Source: Aquipuribacter sp. SD81
GTDB taxonomy: Bacteria > Actinomycetota > Actinomycetes > Actinomycetales > JBBAYJ01
Direction: 5' to 3'
Length of the DNA stretch: 64,000 nucleotides
Assembly (NCBI RefSeq): GCF_037153975.1
Contig: NZ_JBBAYJ010000009.1
Coordinates: forward strand, 62,001 to 126,000
The notes under the pieces: model-generated
Databases searched by the model: none
The model's input: the letters and a program-made list of their open reading frames with translations, nothing else
What the model was told of the DNA's origin: nothing
In this document: piece after piece, positions 50,772 to 61,000 of the stretch
Layout of the letters: each line of letters starts with the position of its first letter
Position numbering within the stretch: position 1 is the stretch's first letter
Position numbers and translations under genes: made by a program

Positions 50772-51917
50772 GTGGACCTCATCGACGCGGTCATCGCTGA
50801 ACGACGTGCCTCCGGGGACCCCCTCGAGGTCGTCCGCACCGCCGGGTACCGGGCGGCCATCGTGGGCGGCGGCTTCATGGGGGAGGTGCACGCCCGCGCC
50901 GTCCGCGCCTCGGGCGGGACGGTCGTCGCGGTCGCCGGCCGCGACGCCGACAGCGGCCGCCGCGCCGCCGCCCGGCTGGGCGTCGGGCGCCACCACGACG
51001 ACATCGACGCGCTCGTGGCCGACGACGACGTCGAGGTCGTCCACGTGTGCACGCCGAACTCCTCCCACCACGCCATCGCCCTCGCCGCGATCGAGGCCGG
51101 CAAGCACGTGGTGTGCGAGAAGCCGCTCGCGACCACCGCGGCCGACGCCGCCGAGCTGCGCGAGGCCGCCGAGCGCGCGGGCCGGGTCGGCACCGTGCCG
51201 TTCGTCTACCGGTTCCACCCGATGGTCCGGGAGGCGCGCGAGCGGGTCCGCGCCGGCGGCCTCGGCCGCCTCGTGCTCGTGCACGGCTCCTACCTGCAGG
51301 ACTGGCTCGCCCGCGCCGACGACGACAACTGGCGCGTGGACGCCACCACCGGAGGCGCGAGCCGGGCCTTCGCCGACATCGGCTCGCACTGGTGCGACCT
51401 CATGGAGTTCGTCACCGGGCAGCGCATCGAGTCCGTCAGCGCGCAGGTGTGCACCGTCACCCCGCGCCGCGGCGACCGCGACGTCCTCACCGAGGACCTC
51501 GTCACCCTGCAGCTGCGGACCGACGCCGGCGTGTGCGGCGCGACGGTCGTCAGCCAGGTCTCGCCCGGGCGCAAGAACCGGCTGTGGCTGGAGGTGTCGG
51601 GCACCGACGGCACCCTCGCCTTCGACCAGGAGGACCCGGAGCGGCTGTGGCACGGCCGGCGCGGCGCGTCGGAGCTGCTCGTGCGCGACGACGAGGTGAT
51701 GGCCCCCGCCGCCGCGCGCTACAACCGCGTGCCGGCCGGGCACCCGCAGGGCTACCAGGACTGCTTCAACGCCTTCGTCGAGGACACCGCCGCCGCCGTC
51801 CGCGGCGAGACCCCCGACGGGCTGCCCACCTTCGCCGACGGCGCGCGCTCGGCCGCCGTCGTGGACGCCGTCCTGCAGGCGGCCCGCGGCTCGAGCTGGG
51901 TGACGGTCCCGGCATGA
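50772..51917 (+). CDS. Gfo/Idh/MocA family dehydrogenase
   Basis: 381-residue NAD(P)-dependent sugar or polyol dehydrogenase. The nucleotide-binding fold starts at AAIVGGGFMGEVHARAV near residue 28, with VVHVCTPNSSHHAIALAAIEAGKHVVCEKPLA holding the EKP motif. The substrate domain has GGASRAFADIGSHWCDLMEF, with the catalytic-type Asp-x-x-x-His. ThuB, which oxidises disaccharides to 3-keto sugars with ThuA, belongs to the same superfamily. It is first gene of the transporter operon and overlaps the ATPase gene. Confidence 0.92.
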   Translation: MDLIDAVIAERRASGDPLEVVRTAGYRAAIVGGGFMGEVHARAVRASGGTVVAVAGRDADSGRRAAARLGVGRHHDDIDALVADDDVEVVHVCTPNSSHHAIALAAIEAGKHVVCEKPLATTAADAAELREAAERAGRVGTVPFVYRFHPMVREARERVRAGGLGRLVLVHGSYLQDWLARADDDNWRVDATTGGASRAFADIGSHWCDLMEFVTGQRIESVSAQVCTVTPRRGDRDVLTEDLVTLQLRTDAGVCGATVVSQVSPGRKNRLWLEVSGTDGTLAFDQEDPERLWHGRRGASELLVRDDEVMAPAAARYNRVPAGHPQGYQDCFNAFVEDTAAAVRGETPDGLPTFADGARSAAVVDAVLQAARGSSWVTVPA

Positions 51918-53422
51918 CGACGGTGCAGGCGCCGGCCACGCCCATCGTCCGCGTGAGCGGGGTCACCAAGAGCTTCTTCGGGGTCGACGTGCTCCACGGC
52001 ATCGACATGGAGGTCCTGCCGGGGGAGGTCCACGCGCTGGTCGGCGAGAACGGGGCCGGCAAGTCGACCCTCATGAAGATCCTCGCCGGGGTGCAGAAGG
52101 CGGACGGCGGGACCGTCGAGCTCGACGGCGAGGCCGTCGTCTTCGAGCACCCGCTGCAGGCGCAGCGCGCGGGCGTGTCGACGGTGTTCCAGGAGTTCAA
52201 CCTCCTGCCGGAGCGGACCGTCGCGGAGAACGTCTACCTCGGCCGCGAGCCGCGCGGGCGCCTCGGGCTCGTGGACGCGCGGCAGATGAACCGCGACACC
52301 GAGGCGCTGCTCGCCGACCTCGGCGTCGGCGGCATCTCGCCCGGCGACCGCGTCGGGTCGCTGTCGGTCGCGCAGCAGCAGGTCGTCGAGATCGTCAAGG
52401 CGCTGTCGACCGACGCCCGCCTCATCAGCATGGACGAGCCCACCGCGGCCCTGTCCGGCGCGGAGGTGCAGCTGCTGTACCGGCTCGTGCGGACGCTCAA
52501 GGAGCGCGGCATCGCGATCCTCTACGTGTCGCACCGCCTCGCCGAGATCTTCGACCTGTGCGACCGCATCACCGTCCTCAAGGACGGTGCCCTCGTCGAG
52601 ACCGTCGACACGGCCCGCACGAGCCCCGAGGAGCTCGTCCGCAGCATGGTCGGGCGCTCCGTGAGCGCGCGCTTCCCCGGCCGCCGCGAGGGCAGCGAGG
52701 TCGGCGACGTCCGCCTCGAGCTCGTCGCCGCCGGCAACGCCGACGTCGACGGGGTCGACCTGACGGTCCGCGCCGGTGAGGTCGTCGGCCTCGCCGGCCT
52801 CCAGGGCAGCGGGCGCACCGAGCTGGCCAACGCGCTGTTCGGCACGGTCCCCTTCACCCGCGGCACCATGCGCGTCGACGGCCGCGACGTGCGCCCGCGC
52901 TCGCCGCGCGAGGCCGTGCGGGCCGGGCTCGCCCTCGTCACCGAGGACCGCAAGGCGCAGGGCCTCGCGCTCGAGCAGGGGGTGCTCGCCAACGCCCGCC
53001 TCGTGCTCGACGCCGTCATGCCGCGCCAGGCCGGGCGCCGCTCGGCGTCGATCCCCGGCATCCTGTCCTCGCTGGAGTTCACCGCCCGCGCCGGCTCGCG
53101 CGAGGTGCGCTTCCTGTCCGGCGGCAACCAGCAGAAGGTCGTGCTCGCGAAGTGGCTCGTCACCGAGCCGTCGGTGCTCGTGCTCGACGAGCCCACCCGC
53201 GGCATCGACGTCGGCGCCAAGCAGGCCGTCTACGAGATCGTCCGCGAGCAGGCCGCCAAGGCCGTCGCCGTCCTCCTCATCTCCAGCGAGCTCACCGAGG
53301 TCATCGGCATGGCCGACCGCGTCGTGGTCCTCCGCGACGGCCGGGTGGCCGCAGAGCTGCCAGGCGGCAGCGACGAGGAGGCCGTCATGGCCGAGGCGAC
53401 CGGGGCGGGGGAGCTGGCGTGA
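51914..53422 (+). CDS. sugar ABC transporter ATPase, RbsA/XylG type
   Basis: 502 residues with two ABC domains, as in ribose/xylose-class importers. Domain 1: Walker A GENGAGKST near 43, a degenerate signature LSVAQQQ near 150, MDEPTAALSGAEV. Domain 2 begins near 250 with degenerate Walker A GLQGSGRTE, signature LSGGNQQKV near 401 and VLVLDEPTRGIDVGAKQ near 420. The asymmetry is normal for the class. The ATG overlaps the dehydrogenase stop by four bases. Confidence 0.93.
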   Translation: MTTVQAPATPIVRVSGVTKSFFGVDVLHGIDMEVLPGEVHALVGENGAGKSTLMKILAGVQKADGGTVELDGEAVVFEHPLQAQRAGVSTVFQEFNLLPERTVAENVYLGREPRGRLGLVDARQMNRDTEALLADLGVGGISPGDRVGSLSVAQQQVVEIVKALSTDARLISMDEPTAALSGAEVQLLYRLVRTLKERGIAILYVSHRLAEIFDLCDRITVLKDGALVETVDTARTSPEELVRSMVGRSVSARFPGRREGSEVGDVRLELVAAGNADVDGVDLTVRAGEVVGLAGLQGSGRTELANALFGTVPFTRGTMRVDGRDVRPRSPREAVRAGLALVTEDRKAQGLALEQGVLANARLVLDAVMPRQAGRRSASIPGILSSLEFTARAGSREVRFLSGGNQQKVVLAKWLVTEPSVLVLDEPTRGIDVGAKQAVYEIVREQAAKAVAVLLISSELTEVIGMADRVVVLRDGRVAAELPGGSDEEAVMAEATGAGELA

Positions 53423-54519
53423 GCGCACCCACGAGCGAGCGGCCCGACGCGGGGGAGCGCACCTCGGCCGCCCGGTCCGAGGCCCCGCGGCGACGCCGCC
53501 TGCACCTCGGCTCGACCGCGATCATCTGGCTCGCGTTCGTCCTCATCCTGCTCGTCGGCACCGTGCTCGTGGCGCTGGACGGCACGAACCTGCTCGCCGG
53601 CAACAACGTCGTCAACCTGCTGAGCCGCACGAGCGTGCTCGGGTTCCTCGCCATCGGCCAGACGCTCGTCATCCTCAACCGCTCCCTCGACCTGTCCGTC
53701 GGCTACGTCGCCGCCCTCGCGAGCATCATCGGAGCGACCGTCATGGCGGGGCAGCAGGAGCGCATCCTGCTCGGCATCGGTGCGGCGCTCGCGGTCTCCG
53801 CGCTGCTCGGCCTCGTCAACGGCCTCGTCGTGACGAAGGGACGGGTCAACCCCTTCATCGCGACGCTGGGGCTCGGCCTCATCATCAAGGGCTACCTCGA
53901 CACGCAGTACCAGGGACCGGCGGGCACCGTGGCGCCGAGCTTCCAGAACTTCGGCTACACGCGCATCGGCGTCGTGCCGCTGTCGACGGCCGTCATGCTC
54001 GGGGTCGCGGTGCTCGCCTACGTGCTGCTGCACCGCACCCGCGCCGGGTACGCGATGTACGCCGTCGGGGGCAACCGCGACGTCGCGCGACTGTCGGGCA
54101 TCCGCACCGACCGCACGCTCGTGCTCGCCCACGTGCTGTGCTCGACGGCCGCGGGCATCGCCGGCCTCCTGCTCGCCTCCCGGTTCAGCACCGGCGTGTC
54201 GGTGCAGATCTACAGCGCCGGCTACGACCTCGACTCGATCGCGGCCGTCGTGCTCGGCGGCACGCTGCTCATGGGCGGTCGCGGCGGCATCGCCGGCACC
54301 GTCGCGGGCGTCCTGATCCTCGCGACGATGGACACGGTCTTCAACCTGCTGCAGGTCGACCCGTTCTTCCGCGACGTGCTCCGCGGCGTGATCATCGTCG
54401 CCGCCGTCGCCCTGTACGCCCGCCGCCAGATCGACCCCAACGCCCGCCGCCGGCGCTTCGCCGACCTCGGGCGCGGGAAGGGCAGACCCAGCGCCGTCGA
54501 CCAAGGAGCCCCGGCATGA
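53419..54519 (+). CDS. sugar ABC transporter permease 1
   Basis: 366 residues, BPD_transp_2 family, with about nine membrane segments after a charged 40-residue N-terminus. NRSLDLSVGYVAALASIIGA, KGRVNPFIATLGLGLIIKGY and AVVLGGTLLMGGRGG are conserved RbsC-type segments. GTG 53419 overlaps the ATPase stop. Confidence 0.91.
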   Translation: MSAPTSERPDAGERTSAARSEAPRRRRLHLGSTAIIWLAFVLILLVGTVLVALDGTNLLAGNNVVNLLSRTSVLGFLAIGQTLVILNRSLDLSVGYVAALASIIGATVMAGQQERILLGIGAALAVSALLGLVNGLVVTKGRVNPFIATLGLGLIIKGYLDTQYQGPAGTVAPSFQNFGYTRIGVVPLSTAVMLGVAVLAYVLLHRTRAGYAMYAVGGNRDVARLSGIRTDRTLVLAHVLCSTAAGIAGLLLASRFSTGVSVQIYSAGYDLDSIAAVVLGGTLLMGGRGGIAGTVAGVLILATMDTVFNLLQVDPFFRDVLRGVIIVAAVALYARRQIDPNARRRRFADLGRGKGRPSAVDQGAPA

Positions 54520-55550
54520 GCGCGCTCGGCACCGTCCGCGACACCGTCAGCCGGTTCACCAGCGGCTCCGCGACGATCTTCGCGCTGCTCGTCGCCGTGC
54601 TCGTCGCGATCGCCGTGCTCAACCCGAGCTTCGTCGAGCCCCCGTCGCTCATGGCGTTCCTGCGCGCGGCCGCGCCGCTCGTGGTGCTCGCGATCGGGCA
54701 GTACTTCGTCATCGTGTCCGGCGAGTTCGACCTGTCGGTCGGGGCGCTGGTCGGCGCGCAGGTCGTCATCGCCGCGCGGCTCATCGACGGCGAGGAGGCG
54801 AACACCGTCCCCGTCATGCTCCTCATGCTCGGCTTCGCGGTCGTCGTCGGTCTCGTCAACGGCCTCGTCACCACCCTGCTCCGCGTCCCGTCGTTCATCA
54901 CGACGCTCGGCATGCTCCTCGTGCTCAACGGCGCGATCCGGGTGTGGACCGGCGGCGCGCCGACCGGGGCGCTGTCGGAGTCGTTCCGGCAGTGGGGCCG
55001 CAGCGGCATCGACATGCCCGTGCTGCGGCAGCTGCCGTGGGCGCTGCTCATCGCAGTCGTCGTCGCCGTCGCCGCCGTGCTGCTCATGCGCGCCCCGTTC
55101 GGGCGCACGCTCGTGTCCACCGGCGACAACGACGTGGCCGCCGGCTACGCCGGGGTGACCGTGTGGCGGGTCCGCACGGCCGCCTTCGTGCTGTCCAGCG
55201 TGCTCGCCACGCTCGCCGCGGTCCTCATCGGCGGGTTCGCGGGCGTCACCGCCCAGGTCGGCCAGGGCCTGGAGTTCGTCGCCATCACCGCCGTCGTGCT
55301 CGGCGGGGTCGTGCTCGGCGGCGGCAAGGGGACGGTCGTGGCCGCGATCGCGGGCGCGCTCACCTACCAGGCGATCGACCGGCTCTTCACCCAGCTCGAC
55401 CTGCCCTCGACGACGCGGCCCGTCCTGCAGGGCGTGATCATCATCGCCGCCGTCGCGTACGCGGCCCGCGGCCGGGACCGCGCCACCTCGGCGCCGCCCG
55501 CGCCGCCGCACCGCAGCGAGTCCGAGAGGACCCCCGTAGCCACCGGCTGA
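54516..55550 (+). CDS. sugar ABC transporter permease 2
   Basis: 344 residues, same family as permease 1 and likely its heterodimer partner. Conserved parts include SGEFDLSVGALVGAQVVIA, RVPSFITTLGMLLVLNG and AVVLGGVVLGGGKGTV. The ATG overlaps the permease 1 stop by four bases, so two different permeases replace the single RbsC of ribose systems. Confidence 0.91.
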   Translation: MSALGTVRDTVSRFTSGSATIFALLVAVLVAIAVLNPSFVEPPSLMAFLRAAAPLVVLAIGQYFVIVSGEFDLSVGALVGAQVVIAARLIDGEEANTVPVMLLMLGFAVVVGLVNGLVTTLLRVPSFITTLGMLLVLNGAIRVWTGGAPTGALSESFRQWGRSGIDMPVLRQLPWALLIAVVVAVAAVLLMRAPFGRTLVSTGDNDVAAGYAGVTVWRVRTAAFVLSSVLATLAAVLIGGFAGVTAQVGQGLEFVAITAVVLGGVVLGGGKGTVVAAIAGALTYQAIDRLFTQLDLPSTTRPVLQGVIIIAAVAYAARGRDRATSAPPAPPHRSESERTPVATG

Positions 55551-55605
55551 CCGGCCGGGTGCACCACCCGTGCTCCACCCACAACCCCTGATGGAGGGCC
55601 CAACG

Positions 55606-56877
55606 ATGCCGCTCACCAAGACCGCGGTCGCCACGCTCGCCGTGGCGACCCTCGCCCTCGCGGGCTGCTCGACCGACACCCCAGGGGAGGACGCCGCGGC
55701 CCCCGCGCCGGTGGACGCGTCCGCCGGGGCGGGCGAGACCGGCGCCGACGCCGGCACCGAGACCGACGAGGGCACCGACGCCGGCTCCGGCGGCCCGTCG
55801 GAGGGCGAGTTCTTCGTCCGCGAGAACTACGAGAACCAGCTCGCCCAGCGCGACGTGGAGCCCGAGGGCGACCCGGCCACCCCGTGGCTGCAGGCCATCG
55901 AGCCCGAGTACGTCGACACCGCCGAGTACGCCGCCGAGGGCCCGCAGGACCTCTGCTTCTCCAACGCCTCGGTGTCGAACCCGTGGCGCGTCACCGGCTT
56001 CATCACGATGCAGGAGCAGGTGGCCGTCTACCAGGAGCAGGGCCTCATCGGCGAGTTCCGCGTGGCCGACGCCGCCGACGACGACAACAAGCAGATCTCC
56101 GACATCCAGTCGTTCATCGACGCCGGCGACTGCGGCGCGATCATCATCTCCCCCTCGACCACCGCCACCCTCACCCCGGCCGTCGAGGCGGCGTGCGCGA
56201 GCGGCGTGCCGGTCATCGTGTTCGACCGCGGCGTCAACACCGACTGCATGACGACGTTCATCCACCCGATCGGCGGCTACGCCTACGGCGCCGACGGCGC
56301 GGAGTTCCTCGTCGACAACCTCGAGCCCGGCAGCACCGTGCTCGCGCTGCGCATCCTGCCCGGCGTCGACGTGCTCGAGAACCGCTGGGCCGCCGCGCAG
56401 GAGATCTTCGCCGGCTCCGAGCTGGAGGTGCTCGGCGACGAGTTCACCGGCGGCGACGCCGCGCAGATCAAGGACCTCGTCACCCAGTACATCCAGCGCG
56501 GGGACGTGGACGGCATCTGGATGGACGCCGGTGACGGCGCCGTCGCGGCCGTCGAGGCCTTCGAGGACGCGGGCGCCGAGTACCCCGTCATGGTCGGCGA
56601 GGACGAGATGAGCTTCCTGCGCAAGTGGGACGAGACCGGCATGACCGCGATCGCGCCGGTGTACTCGAACTTCCAGTGGCGCACCCCGATCGAGGCGGCC
56701 GTCGACATCTTCGCCGGCGAGCAGGTCCCCGCGGAGTGGATCCTCCCGCAGGAGCCCGTCACGCAGGACACGCTGCAGGAGTTCCTCGAGGCCAACGCCG
56801 AGATGCCGAGCCTGCACTACGCGAAGTTCGGCGGCGAGGACCTGCCCGGCTACCCCGAGGCGTGGCAGGACCGCTGA
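55606..56877 (+). CDS. sugar-binding lipoprotein, RbsB-like
   Basis: 423 residues. Lipoprotein signal ending in ALAGC, then an acidic Gly/Ala/Thr-rich linker to about residue 70. The type I receptor follows (FSNASVSNPWRVTGFITMQE, DIQSFIDAGDCGAIIISPS, GVPVIVFDRGVNTDC, GDVDGIWMDAGDGAVAAVEAF). The Asp-Arg pair in VIVFDRGV is the usual sugar contact. GGAGGG precedes ATG 55606. It is last gene before a strong terminator, as is common for the abundant receptor. Confidence 0.92.
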   Translation: MPLTKTAVATLAVATLALAGCSTDTPGEDAAAPAPVDASAGAGETGADAGTETDEGTDAGSGGPSEGEFFVRENYENQLAQRDVEPEGDPATPWLQAIEPEYVDTAEYAAEGPQDLCFSNASVSNPWRVTGFITMQEQVAVYQEQGLIGEFRVADAADDDNKQISDIQSFIDAGDCGAIIISPSTTATLTPAVEAACASGVPVIVFDRGVNTDCMTTFIHPIGGYAYGADGAEFLVDNLEPGSTVLALRILPGVDVLENRWAAAQEIFAGSELEVLGDEFTGGDAAQIKDLVTQYIQRGDVDGIWMDAGDGAVAAVEAFEDAGAEYPVMVGEDEMSFLRKWDETGMTAIAPVYSNFQWRTPIEAAVDIFAGEQVPAEWILPQEPVTQDTLQEFLEANAEMPSLHYAKFGGEDLPGYPEAWQDR

Positions 56878-56888
56878 CCGACCGGACG

Positions 56889-56927
56889 CCCGGTGCCGAC
56901 CGTCCGCAGGGGCTGGTCGGCACCGGG
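56889..56927 (+). terminator. terminator hairpin of the sugar transporter operon
   Basis: CCCGGTGCCGACC (56889-56901) and GGTCGGCACCGGG (56915-56927) form a perfect 13-base-pair stem, 12 bases after the receptor stop. It is followed by TCTCTC rather than a T-run. Confidence 0.85.
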
Positions 56928-56939
56928 TCTCTCGGGCCA

Positions 56940-56956
56940 GGATGTGAGCGCTATCC
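56940..56956. promoter_or_regulatory. candidate LacI-type operator before the isomerase gene
   Basis: GGATGTGAGCGCTATCC holds TGTGAGCGCT with the self-complementary AGCGCT core. The half-site TGTxAGCGC is shared with the site at 50675, suggesting one regulator for both transcription units. Confidence 0.4.
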
Positions 56957-56994
56957 GTGACCGTCGGTGAACGGCACGGCACACAGGAGGATCG

Positions 56995-57888
56995 ATGACG
57001 ACCGCCGGCTCGGCTCCGACCGCGTCGCGACGCCCGCTCGGGGTCTCGACGTGGCTGTGGTGCTCGCCGCTCACCGACCCCGACGTCGCCCGGCTCGCCC
57101 CGCGCGTGGCCGGGTGGGGCTTCGACGTGCTGGAGATGCCCGTCGAGGGCGTCGGCGACTGGGACCCCGCCGCCGCGCGCCGGGTCCTCGACGACTGCGG
57201 CCTCGGCGCGACCGTCTGCCTCGTGACGGGGGAGGGTCGCGAGCTCGTCGACGCGCCCGACGACGTCGTCCGCCGCACCCAGGACTACCTGCGCGCGGTC
57301 GTCGACGCCGCCCACGCGGTGGGCGCCGACGTCATCGGCGGCCCCGCCTACGCCTCGGTCGGGCGGACGTGGGCGCTGGAGGGCGCCGCGCGCACCGCGG
57401 CGTACGCGCGCTGGGCCGAGGCGCTCGTGCCCGTCGCCGAGCACGCCCGCGCCGCGGGCGTGCGCATCGCGGTGGAGCCGCTCAACCGCTACGAGACGTC
57501 GTTCCTCAATACCGTCGAGCAGGCGCTGGAGGCGCTCGACCACCTCCCGGCCGAGGTCGCCGACGCCGTGGGGCTGCTGCTCGACACCTACCACCTCAAC
57601 ATCGAGGAGCGGGACCCCGTCGCGGCCGTCCGGGCCGCCGGGGACCGCATCGCGCACGTGCAGGCCTCCGGGACGCACCGGGGCACCCCGGGCGACGACC
57701 ACGCCGACTGGCCGGGTCTCGTCGCCGCGCTCGACGCCGTCGGCTACGCCGGCGCGGTCTGCATCGAGTCCTTCACGCCCGACAACGCGACGATCGCGCG
57801 CGCGGCGTCCATCTGGCGGCCGCTGGCCGCGAGCCAGGACGCGCTCGCCGTCGACGGGCTCGCCCACCTGAAGGAGGTCGGCGCCTAG
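56995..57888 (+). CDS. TIM-barrel sugar isomerase/epimerase
   Basis: 297-residue AP_endonuc_2 family protein close to D-tagatose/D-psicose 3-epimerases. Metal and substrate positions are visible in VEPLNRYETSFLNTVEQALE (Glu near 161), LDTYHLNIEE (Asp-His near 196), HVQASGTHRG (His near 222) and CIESF (Glu near 258). It probably converts a keto-sugar or inosose made by the dehydrogenase. GGAGG lies just before ATG 56995. Confidence 0.87.
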   Translation: MTTAGSAPTASRRPLGVSTWLWCSPLTDPDVARLAPRVAGWGFDVLEMPVEGVGDWDPAAARRVLDDCGLGATVCLVTGEGRELVDAPDDVVRRTQDYLRAVVDAAHAVGADVIGGPAYASVGRTWALEGAARTAAYARWAEALVPVAEHARAAGVRIAVEPLNRYETSFLNTVEQALEALDHLPAEVADAVGLLLDTYHLNIEERDPVAAVRAAGDRIAHVQASGTHRGTPGDDHADWPGLVAALDAVGYAGAVCIESFTPDNATIARAASIWRPLAASQDALAVDGLAHLKEVGA

Positions 57889-58015
57889 CACCACGCCGCG
57901 CGGCAGGCCCGCGCCCCGCAACGGACGACGAAGTCCCCGCGGCCACCGGTGCGCCGGCACGCGCCAGGTCGACGGGCTCCCGATACCGCGACGACGCACA
58001 CAAGGAGCTCAGCGC

Positions 58016-61000
58016 ATGCACGTGCCACGTACCCGATGGACCAGGCCGGTGGGCCTGGTCGCGACAGGGCTGGCCGCCCTGCTCGCCGCCACCACGGTGG
58101 CGGCCGCCCCCGTGGCGGCCCAGGCCGTGGAGGAGGCGGACGAGGCCCGCGTCCTCATCTTCACCAAGACCACCCAGTTCCGGCACACCGAGGCGATCAC
58201 CCAGGGCACCCCGGTGCTGCAGGACGCCTTCGCCGAGGCCGGCATCGCCTCGGACCACACCGAGGACTCCACCGTCTTCAACGACGAGGACCTCGCCGCC
58301 TACGACGCCCTCGTCATGTTCCAGACCTCCGGCGACCCGTGGAGCGCCGAGGAGAAGGCCGCGCTGGAGCGCTACCAGCAGGCCGGCGGCGGCATCGTCG
58401 CCATCCACAACGCCACCGACATGCGCGGCAGCTACGACTGGTGGGACGACATGATCGGGGCGCTCATGCCCGGTCACGCCGCCACCGGCACCAGCCCCGG
58501 CCTGCCCGGCACTGTGGTCGTGGAGGACCAGGTCCACCCCTCGACCGAGCACCTGCCGCAGCGCTGGGAGCGCGCGGACGAGTGGTACAATTACTCGGCC
58601 AACGTGCGCGGTGAGGCGCACGTGCTCGCCACCATGGACGAGTCGACGTACGACGCCGGCTCCAACGCCATGGGCTACGACCACCCGATCTCCTGGTGCC
58701 GGCCCTACGACGGCGGCCGCGCCTGGATGACCGGCATGGGCCACTTCGGCGCGCACTACACCGACGAGCCCGCCCTCGTGCAGCACATCGTGGGCGGCGT
58801 CGAGTGGGCCGCCGGCCTGGCCGAGGGCGACTGCGGCGGCACCGACTGGAGCGAGTACGAGCGCGTGACGCTCGACTCCAACACGTCCGCGCCGTTCGCC
58901 ATCGACGTCGCCTCCGACGGGCGGGTGTTCTTCACCGAGCTCGTGCGCGGCCAGATCCGCGTGTACGACCCGGCGACGCAGACCACGACGACGGCCGTGC
59001 AGCTCGACGTGTACTCCGGCGGCGAGGACGGCCTGCTCGGCATCGCCCTCGACCCGGACTTCGACACCAACGGGCACGTGTTCGTCTACTACGCCCCGGA
59101 CGCGGCCGACAACGCGGACCCGGACAACTTCTTCAGCCGCATCTCGCGCTTCACGATGGACGACGAGTCGGGGACCATCGACCCGGCCAGCGAGGTCGTC
59201 GTGCTCGAGGTGCCGGCGAGCCGGCTGCCCGACGAGCCCGGCCACACCGGTGGCGGGCTGCGTTTCGGCCCCGACGGCGACCTGTACCTGGGCGTCGGCG
59301 ACGACGTGAACCCCCACTCGGAGCCCTCGGGCGGCTACGCGCCGCTGCACGAGTCCTCGACGATGCTGTGGGACGCGCGCGCCACCAGCGCCAACACCAA
59401 CGACCTGCGCGGCAAGCTGCTGCGCATCCACCCGGAGCCCGACGGCACCTACACGATCCCCGAGGGCAACCTCGTCGACACCGAGTGGGCGGCGGACAAG
59501 GACGCGGACCTCATCCGCCCCGAGATCTACGCGATGGGCTTCCGCAACCCGTTCCGCTTCTACGTCGACCCGGTCACCGGTGACGTCGGCATGGCCGACT
59601 ACTCCCCGGACAACAGCAACGACGCGCCGGCCACCCGCGGGCCGGCCGGCATCGCGGAGTGGAACTGGATCCGCGAGCCCGGCAACTACGGCTGGCCGCT
59701 GTGCATGGGCGACAACGAGCCGTTCCGCGACGTCGACTACCTGACGAGCCCCGTGACGGTCGGGGACTACTTCGACTGCGACGCGCCCGTCAACGACTCC
59801 ATCCACAACACGGGGCTCGAGCAGCTGCCGCCGGCCCGCCCGGCCGACGTGTACTACGGCTACCGGCGCGCCTCCGACCAGGGCTCCGGGCTCAACCAGG
59901 GCGGCGGCCTCGCCCCCATGGGCGGCCCGGTCTACCGCTACGACGAGGCGCTCGAGTCCGACACCAAGTTCCCGGAGCACTTCGACGGCAAGCCGTTCTT
60001 CTACGACTGGGCGCGCAACGACATGTTCTCGTTCGTGCTCGCCGACGAGGCGACGACGGAGGAGTTCGTGCCGGGTGAGGCGGTGGAGAAGGTCAACCCC
60101 TTCCTGCCGCAGACGCAGTTCCTCGCCCCGATCGACTCGCTGTTCGGCCCCGACGGGTCGATGTACGTGCTCGACTGGGGCGGCGGCTACGGCCGTGACA
60201 ACCCCAGCTCGGGCCTGCACCGCATCGACTACATCTCCGGGTCCCGGTCGCCGGTGGCCCGCATGGCCGTCGAGCCGACGTCGGGCCAGGCGCCGCTGGC
60301 CGTCACGTTCTCCGGTGCCGGGAGCACCGACCCGGAGGAGGAGGCGCTCACCTACGCGTGGGACTTCGACGGTGACGGCACCACCGACGCCACCGGCGTC
60401 GAGGCGACGCACACCTACACCGAGAACGGGCGCTACGACGCGCGCCTGACGGTGACCGACCCGGCGGGCAAGACCGGCACGGTCACCACGCCCATCACGG
60501 TCGGCAACACCCAGCCGGACGTGCAGATCGAGGGCCCGCCGGACGGCGCGTTCTTCGACTTCGGCGCCACCCTGGAGTGGCAGGTGTCCGTCACCGACGC
60601 CGAGGACGAGGTCGACCCGGCCGACGTCATCGTCACGCCGGCGCTGGGGCACGACTACCACGCCCACCCGACCACGGAGTCCCGTGGCCTGACGGGCTCG
60701 GTGGAGACCTCGCTCGGCGGCCACGCGCCGGACGAGAACATCTTCTACGTCATCGACGCCCGCTACACCGACGCCGGGGGCGGCGGGCAGCAGGCGCTGA
60801 CCGGCAGCGACACCGTCCGGGTGTTCCCGCGCCTGCGCGAGGCGGAGTTCCGCTCCGCCGACTCCGGCATCACCGTCACCGAGTCCCGCGACGTGGCCGG
60901 CCACGGCCAGTCGCTCGACGGCTCCGGCGGCGCGTGGTTCTCCTACGACACGGTCAACCTCACCGGCGTCGACGCGCTCACCGTGCGCGCGGCGGCCTCG

